Source of the DNA: Corallococcus sp. EGB
Lineage (GTDB): Bacteria; Myxococcota; Myxococcia; Myxococcales; Myxococcaceae
Direction: 5' to 3'
DNA length: 64,000 nucleotides
Assembly (NCBI RefSeq): GCF_019968905.1
Contig: NZ_CP079946.1
Location: 1,860,001-1,924,000 of the forward strand
Shown here in pieces: positions 60,234-64,000 of this stretch (positions are counted from its first letter, which is position 1; the number at the start of each line of letters is the position of its first letter). The notes under the pieces are model-generated. The model was not told where the DNA came from, searched no databases, and saw only the letters and a program-made list of their open reading frames with translations. A program made the position numbers and the translations under genes.

Positions 60234-63200
60234 TCACCCGGCGTTGCGGATGCCCTGCTCGCTGGAGCGGTGTGCGAGTTGGAGGATCTCCTCCTCGGAC
60301 AACTGCTCCGTCTTGATGATGTTCCGGTCCGCCCTGAGCTGTTCCACCTGGCCTTCACGCAGCACATGGAACTGGCCGGTCTTCTGCGGCGGCAGCCGCA
60401 CCGCGGGGTCCACGCGGGCCTCCGAGAACATCGGCTTGAGCTTCTTGAGCGCCACCTCTTCCTTCACGCGGCCGGCGAACCAGGCGCGCACGTTGTCACG
60501 GCACTTGTAGTCGAGGTCGCCCGGGCTCTGCGTCGCGAGCATCACGCCGACGCCGGCCGACCGCGCGCGCCGGAGCAGGTTCTCCATGGGCTGCTTCGTG
60601 GCGGGGATGCTCTGCGCGGGCAGGTAGATGTCCGCCTCGTCGAAGAGCAGCACGGCCTGGAGCTTGGGGGCCGGGTGCTGGCTGGCCCAGCGGTTGGCCT
60701 CCACCAGGAGTTGGGACACCCAGAACAGGGAGCTCTGCAGTCCGCCCAGGAACTTGGTGCTGATGATGGTGAGCCGCGTCTTGCCCGGCACCTTCGCGGC
60801 GCCCAATCCCAAGAGCTCGTTCATGTCGAGCTTCTCCCCGGTGTTGGAGAGCAGGGTCTGCGCGTTGAGCCGCAGCGTCGCCAGGTCCTGGGACAGCTTG
60901 GTGAAGACCTTGTCATCCAGCCCATGGGCTTCCTGGACGAGCGCCATGTCCTGCGCGGCGACGAAGCGTTGGACGAGGTCCAGGGTGATCTCCTTGCCGG
61001 ACGGCCGCTGCACCAGCTGCCGCAGCGCCAGGGCCAGCAGGGCCTTCGCGGCCTTGTCCCTCTGGCCGCTCTTGTACTCCAGCATGGTGGAGAGGGCGTC
61101 CGCCGTCTGCTGGAGGATCTGGTCGCGCTCCTCGGGGGAGAGCTTGTCGAGGCCGCGGGGCACCACCGGAATCGACAGCGGGCGCCCGTCCGACCGGCCC
61201 GGCGTGTAGAGCGCGACGTCTACCCGCTCGCGCAGGAGCTTGCGGCGCTCGACCATCATCGGGTCGTCGAGCGGCTCCTCCCACGACTCATCGCGCGCAT
61301 ACGCGGCGAGGTCACCCTTGCGGTCCACGAGGATGGCGGGGATGCCCTGGAGTACCAACTGCTCGACCAGGTTCAGCGCGAGCGTCGTTTTGCCGCTGCC
61401 AGGACCGCCGAGGAAGGCGCTGTGCTGCTTCAGTTCATCCGGCTGGATGTAGACGGTGTTGGTGCTGGCGTAGACGCTCTCCGTGATGCCTACGCGCATC
61501 TGCCCCTTGGGTCCTTCGTCCTTCTTGGGGGCCGTGGGCCCTTCGTTCTTCTTGGGGGGCTTGGGCCCATCCTCCTCGATGACCGCGGGGGCCGACTTCG
61601 CGGGGTTGGGGGGGAGGATCTGGCTCGCGGGCGTCACTTCCCACTCGCTGACTCCGTCGGTCACGGAGGATTCGCTCGAAGCACGCGCCTTGCCAGCCAC
61701 TGGCGCGGGCGGCGAGACGGGGGCCGCGGTCGACGGTACGAACTTCTCCAGGGCCAGCAGGTCCGTGATGCCCTGAAGCCGCGTCACCGGACGGGCCACA
61801 CGGCTCCATGCAAGGAACGCGGCCTCGTCGTGCTGCTTGCGGAACGCCTGCAACGCGAGCAGCTCCCGCAGGTCGCTGGGGCCCACCACCACCCGCCTTC
61901 CGCCCCTGCGGTGAAGCACGGCGGTCTGCTCCGCCACGAGCGTGCCCAGGCCTCCTGGGAACTCCGTGGCCCGCACCAGCACCGGCAGGCTCTTCCTGGC
62001 GGCCCGGATGGCCGTCTCCATCTGCCTCGCCAGGTGTCCGCCCCGTGAGGTGTTGTTGCAGATCGCGACGTACAGGTGGGTGTTCCCCGGCTGGAGCGTG
62101 ACGTCGAGCGCGTCCTCGTCGCAGGGCTTCACGATGAACCGGGTGGCACCTCCCAACTCCTCCGCGCTCACCGTGAGGCCCCAGTCGAGCAGGGCTGCGA
62201 TGTCCGCGTCTCCCTCCGGCACACGCTCCTTGAACCGGGCCTTGAAGTCGGTCCAGGCCTGGTCCAGGTCCGGCGTCGCGGGCGGCAGGGAGACGGGAGT
62301 CGCTGCCGGAGACCTGTTCTTCTCCGGCAGGGGGAACGTCGCAGGCAGCCTGCCGTCCTGGATGCCACGCTCGCGGTAGCGGTGGCAGGCGTTCAGGATG
62401 TCGCGCGGGCGCAGGCCGCTCAGCTGGTCGAAGCCTTGGGACGGGATGGGGTAGGTGGGCTGGGCCGGGTTGAAGGTGATGCCCTGCTGCTCGTACAGGG
62501 ACTTCAGCCGGCGGGCCGCGATATCCCGCGCCGTCTGCGCGGTGACGTTGACCTCCAGGTCCACGGGTTCGGGGTTGCGCTCGATGCGGTCGATCATCGC
62601 GCGATTGAGCCGCGTGCGCGTCGCCGTCCAGAAGTCGGAGAGGCAGCAGACCACCACGATGGCCGTGGGCACCTGCGCCGCCAGCGACACCAGCGTGCTC
62701 ATCGCCCGGCGGAAGGAGGGCTCCATCTGGGGCTTCTGCTCGAAGTCGAGCATGTCCTCCACCTGGTCCACGCAGAGGACCAGCGCCTTCCCGAAGATGC
62801 CCATGAGCTGGCCCAACTGGATGAGCATCCGGCTGGGAGAGTCCTCGGTGTTGCGCGGCACCAGGTTGCCGATGATGGCCCGGTCCTCCGGTGACATCTC
62901 CTCGCAGCGCAGCCACTGGACGATGCGATGGTGGAAGCGGGCCTCTCGGCGTTGGAGGCACAACAGGGCGCGCAGCAGATTGACGTCAATCTGCCGGAAC
63001 TCGGGATCCGCGTGCAGGTCGTCCGCGACCGCGCGGATGTTGCCGTGCAACTCCTCGTCGCTGAGGAGGTCCTCTCCGGGAATGTTGGCCGCGAAGATGT
63101 TCGTGCAGCGCTGCAGCACGGCCTCGGACAACAGCATCAGTCCCGTGTCGTCAACGTGACCATGGTCATACGGCTTCTCCAGCGAGTCGATGACCTCCGA

Positions 63201-63533
63201 CAGGATGTACCGGTCGTAGTGCGTCACATCCACGGTCATCGGCAGGTAGCCGACGTAGCCCTTGCGGCCCTCGTGCACGCTGTTGCGGAAGGCCCGCACC
63301 AGGTGCGTCTTGCCGCTGCCGGAGTCTCCTTGCAGCAGGAGGATCTTCCCGTCCTCGGGACGGACCTTCGAGGTGGCACGATTCACGAGCCGCTCGAACG
63401 CCGTGCGCGCCGGCGCATTGATGGAGGGGACGTCGAACGGATCCCGCTTCCACAGCGTCTGTCCCTGCTGGACGCTGTTGAAGATCTCGGGGCCATCAGA
63501 CAGGAACGCTTTCAGACGGGCGTCTTTGGACAT
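60234..63533 (-). CDS. Large two-module ATPase: AAA+/STAND-like N-terminus and HerA/VirB4-like C-terminus
   Basis: 1099 residues from ATG at 63533 behind AGGAG. The first P-loop is LLLQGDSGSGKTHLVRAF (K75), with Walker B LVLCVDQVEDML near 260 and YLPMTVDVTHYDRY; this is an AAA+ or STAND-like module. After Pro/Lys-rich linker (about 640-690) a second P-loop AFLGGPGSGKTTLALNLVEQ (about 705-724) is followed by ILVDRKGDLAAY, LLFDEADIYLPAQSIPATKQPMENLLRRARSAGVGVMLATQSPGDLDYKCRDNVRAWFAG, the HerA/TraG-like DNA-pumping ATPase signature. Two such ATPases in one chain suggest a DNA-binding machine, perhaps defence. The partial gene upstream (26 bases) belongs to the same operon. Confidence 0.85.
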   Translation of the reverse strand: MSKDARLKAFLSDGPEIFNSVQQGQTLWKRDPFDVPSINAPARTAFERLVNRATSKVRPEDGKILLLQGDSGSGKTHLVRAFRNSVHEGRKGYVGYLPMTVDVTHYDRYILSEVIDSLEKPYDHGHVDDTGLMLLSEAVLQRCTNIFAANIPGEDLLSDEELHGNIRAVADDLHADPEFRQIDVNLLRALLCLQRREARFHHRIVQWLRCEEMSPEDRAIIGNLVPRNTEDSPSRMLIQLGQLMGIFGKALVLCVDQVEDMLDFEQKPQMEPSFRRAMSTLVSLAAQVPTAIVVVCCLSDFWTATRTRLNRAMIDRIERNPEPVDLEVNVTAQTARDIAARRLKSLYEQQGITFNPAQPTYPIPSQGFDQLSGLRPRDILNACHRYRERGIQDGRLPATFPLPEKNRSPAATPVSLPPATPDLDQAWTDFKARFKERVPEGDADIAALLDWGLTVSAEELGGATRFIVKPCDEDALDVTLQPGNTHLYVAICNNTSRGGHLARQMETAIRAARKSLPVLVRATEFPGGLGTLVAEQTAVLHRRGGRRVVVGPSDLRELLALQAFRKQHDEAAFLAWSRVARPVTRLQGITDLLALEKFVPSTAAPVSPPAPVAGKARASSESSVTDGVSEWEVTPASQILPPNPAKSAPAVIEEDGPKPPKKNEGPTAPKKDEGPKGQMRVGITESVYASTNTVYIQPDELKQHSAFLGGPGSGKTTLALNLVEQLVLQGIPAILVDRKGDLAAYARDESWEEPLDDPMMVERRKLLRERVDVALYTPGRSDGRPLSIPVVPRGLDKLSPEERDQILQQTADALSTMLEYKSGQRDKAAKALLALALRQLVQRPSGKEITLDLVQRFVAAQDMALVQEAHGLDDKVFTKLSQDLATLRLNAQTLLSNTGEKLDMNELLGLGAAKVPGKTRLTIISTKFLGGLQSSLFWVSQLLVEANRWASQHPAPKLQAVLLFDEADIYLPAQSIPATKQPMENLLRRARSAGVGVMLATQSPGDLDYKCRDNVRAWFAGRVKEEVALKKLKPMFSEARVDPAVRLPPQKTGQFHVLREGQVEQLRADRNIIKTEQLSEEEILQLAHRSSEQGIRNAG

Positions 63534-63559
63534 GGGGAGGCTCCTGAGAGGGGATCCGG

Positions 63560-64000
63560 CTAGAGGACGACGAAGTGGAAGGTGGCGCCGACGGTGCGCA
63601 CTTCGGACTCGGTGATGTCCCGCGGGCTCATGGCCGCCAGCAGGTCCGCCCGGCCCAGGGACAGCTGACGCGCGCGGTTCGCTTCGAGCAGCGCCTCGTT
63701 GAACGCCGGGCGGTCCGCCCACTCCGGCTGCAACGCCTTCCACACGTGCGAGATGAAGACCTTGTTGTCACCGAAGCGGCCCGTGGGCGGGACGCTCTTC
63801 GCCGCGTCCAGCACCCTCCGGGCGAACGAGGCCGAGCCCACGGGCGGCGCCGGGGGCGCTGACTTCACGGGCGCCTCCACGGGCGCGTGCGCCGGAGCCG
63901 CGGCGTCCTCCGACAGCACCCACTTCCGGAGCGCCGCCATCCGCACCACCTCCGCGTCCACCCGCGGCGCCCCCACCGCGCGGGCGGCCAGCTGTTCCAC
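63560..64000 (-). CDS. Partial protein upstream of the ATPase, helical C-terminal region
   Basis: The last 146 residues of a minus-strand gene whose start lies past the window edge. A Pro/Ala-rich linker (ALRKWVLSEDAAAPAHAPVEAP) is followed by FGDNKVFISHVWKALQPEW, FNEALLEANRARQLSLGRADLLAAMSPRDI and SEVRTVGATFHFVVL. The end has a winged-helix-like look (D-L-L-x-A-M then a strand pair) known to me as a conserved pattern in operons with ATPases, but no name can be given. It precedes the large ATPase gene by 26 bases and is probably co-transcribed. Confidence 0.7.
   Translation of the reverse strand: MEQLAARAVGAPRVDAEVVRMAALRKWVLSEDAAAPAHAPVEAPVKSAPPAPPVGSASFARRVLDAAKSVPPTGRFGDNKVFISHVWKALQPEWADRPAFNEALLEANRARQLSLGRADLLAAMSPRDITESEVRTVGATFHFVVL

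Overview
The window reads as chromosomal DNA of a myxobacterium, most like Corallococcus, Myxococcus or a close relative. This is inferred from very high GC with G/C-ending codons, three tandem Ser/Thr kinases with an HRDISPDN catalytic loop, a lipoprotein built of ELWxxDGTxxGT repeats, a lipoprotein peptidase on a Asp-Ala-Gly linker, and many secreted hydrolases and lipoproteins. No rRNA, tRNA, insertion sequence or cas gene was seen. Species cannot be fixed from sequence alone.

Layout. 0-10.9 kb: secreted or membrane housekeeping and scavenging genes (DedA-like protein, nuclease with a lamin-tail domain, S37 and M49 peptidases, AI-2E-type permease, DoxX, ThrE exporter, pseudouridine synthase). 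10.9-17 kb: three consecutive paralogous membrane Ser/Thr kinases with C-terminal TPR-like sensor regions. 17-31.8 kb: GH128-like lipoprotein, metallo-beta-lactamase-fold hydrolase, ELW-repeat lipoprotein, TAXI-type binding protein, TerB-like protein, LuxR regulator followed by a decayed second LuxR HTH, hydrolase/epimerase pair, endonuclease I, a DUF2089/YvlB-like operon behind an AT-rich element, DUF2071 protein and acyltransferase-3. 31.8-40.6 kb: a regularly spaced palindromic repeat array, an outer-membrane barrel coupled to a fatty-acyl-AMP ligase, M20 amidohydrolase, lipoprotein, DUF188 protein, polytopic membrane protein and a Shewanella-like phosphatase.

40.6-47.4 kb is the clearest pathway: a Fur-box-like palindrome, a Com-type zinc finger, then hmuR-hmuY-hmuS-hmuT-hmuU-hmuV. 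TonB receptor and HmuY lipoprotein capture heme at the surface, HmuTUV import it, and HmuS handles it in the cytoplasm. Four of the junctions overlap. Downstream, 47.5-49.2 kb holds a decayed divergent TetR/SDR pair.

49.2-64 kb: VOC protein, a second palindrome cluster directly upstream of a GntR/FadR-type regulator, secreted esterase, spermidine-synthase-like protein, TPR proteins, a divergent MFS/DeoR pair with two identical operator palindromes, small enzymes, a histidine kinase remnant, and at the edge a two-ATPase-domain protein behind a partial gene that may belong to a conflict or DNA-processing system.

The most unusual element is the dispersed palindrome AACCTGTCCGAC-A-GTCGGACAGGTT. 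It occurs four times at a 71-72 base period (32.1-32.3 kb), five times mostly at 48-51 base spacing upstream of the GntR gene (50.2-50.5 kb), once inside that gene, and once at the end of the S37 peptidase gene. Each copy contains two matches to the core half-site pair known for FadR-type GntR regulators.
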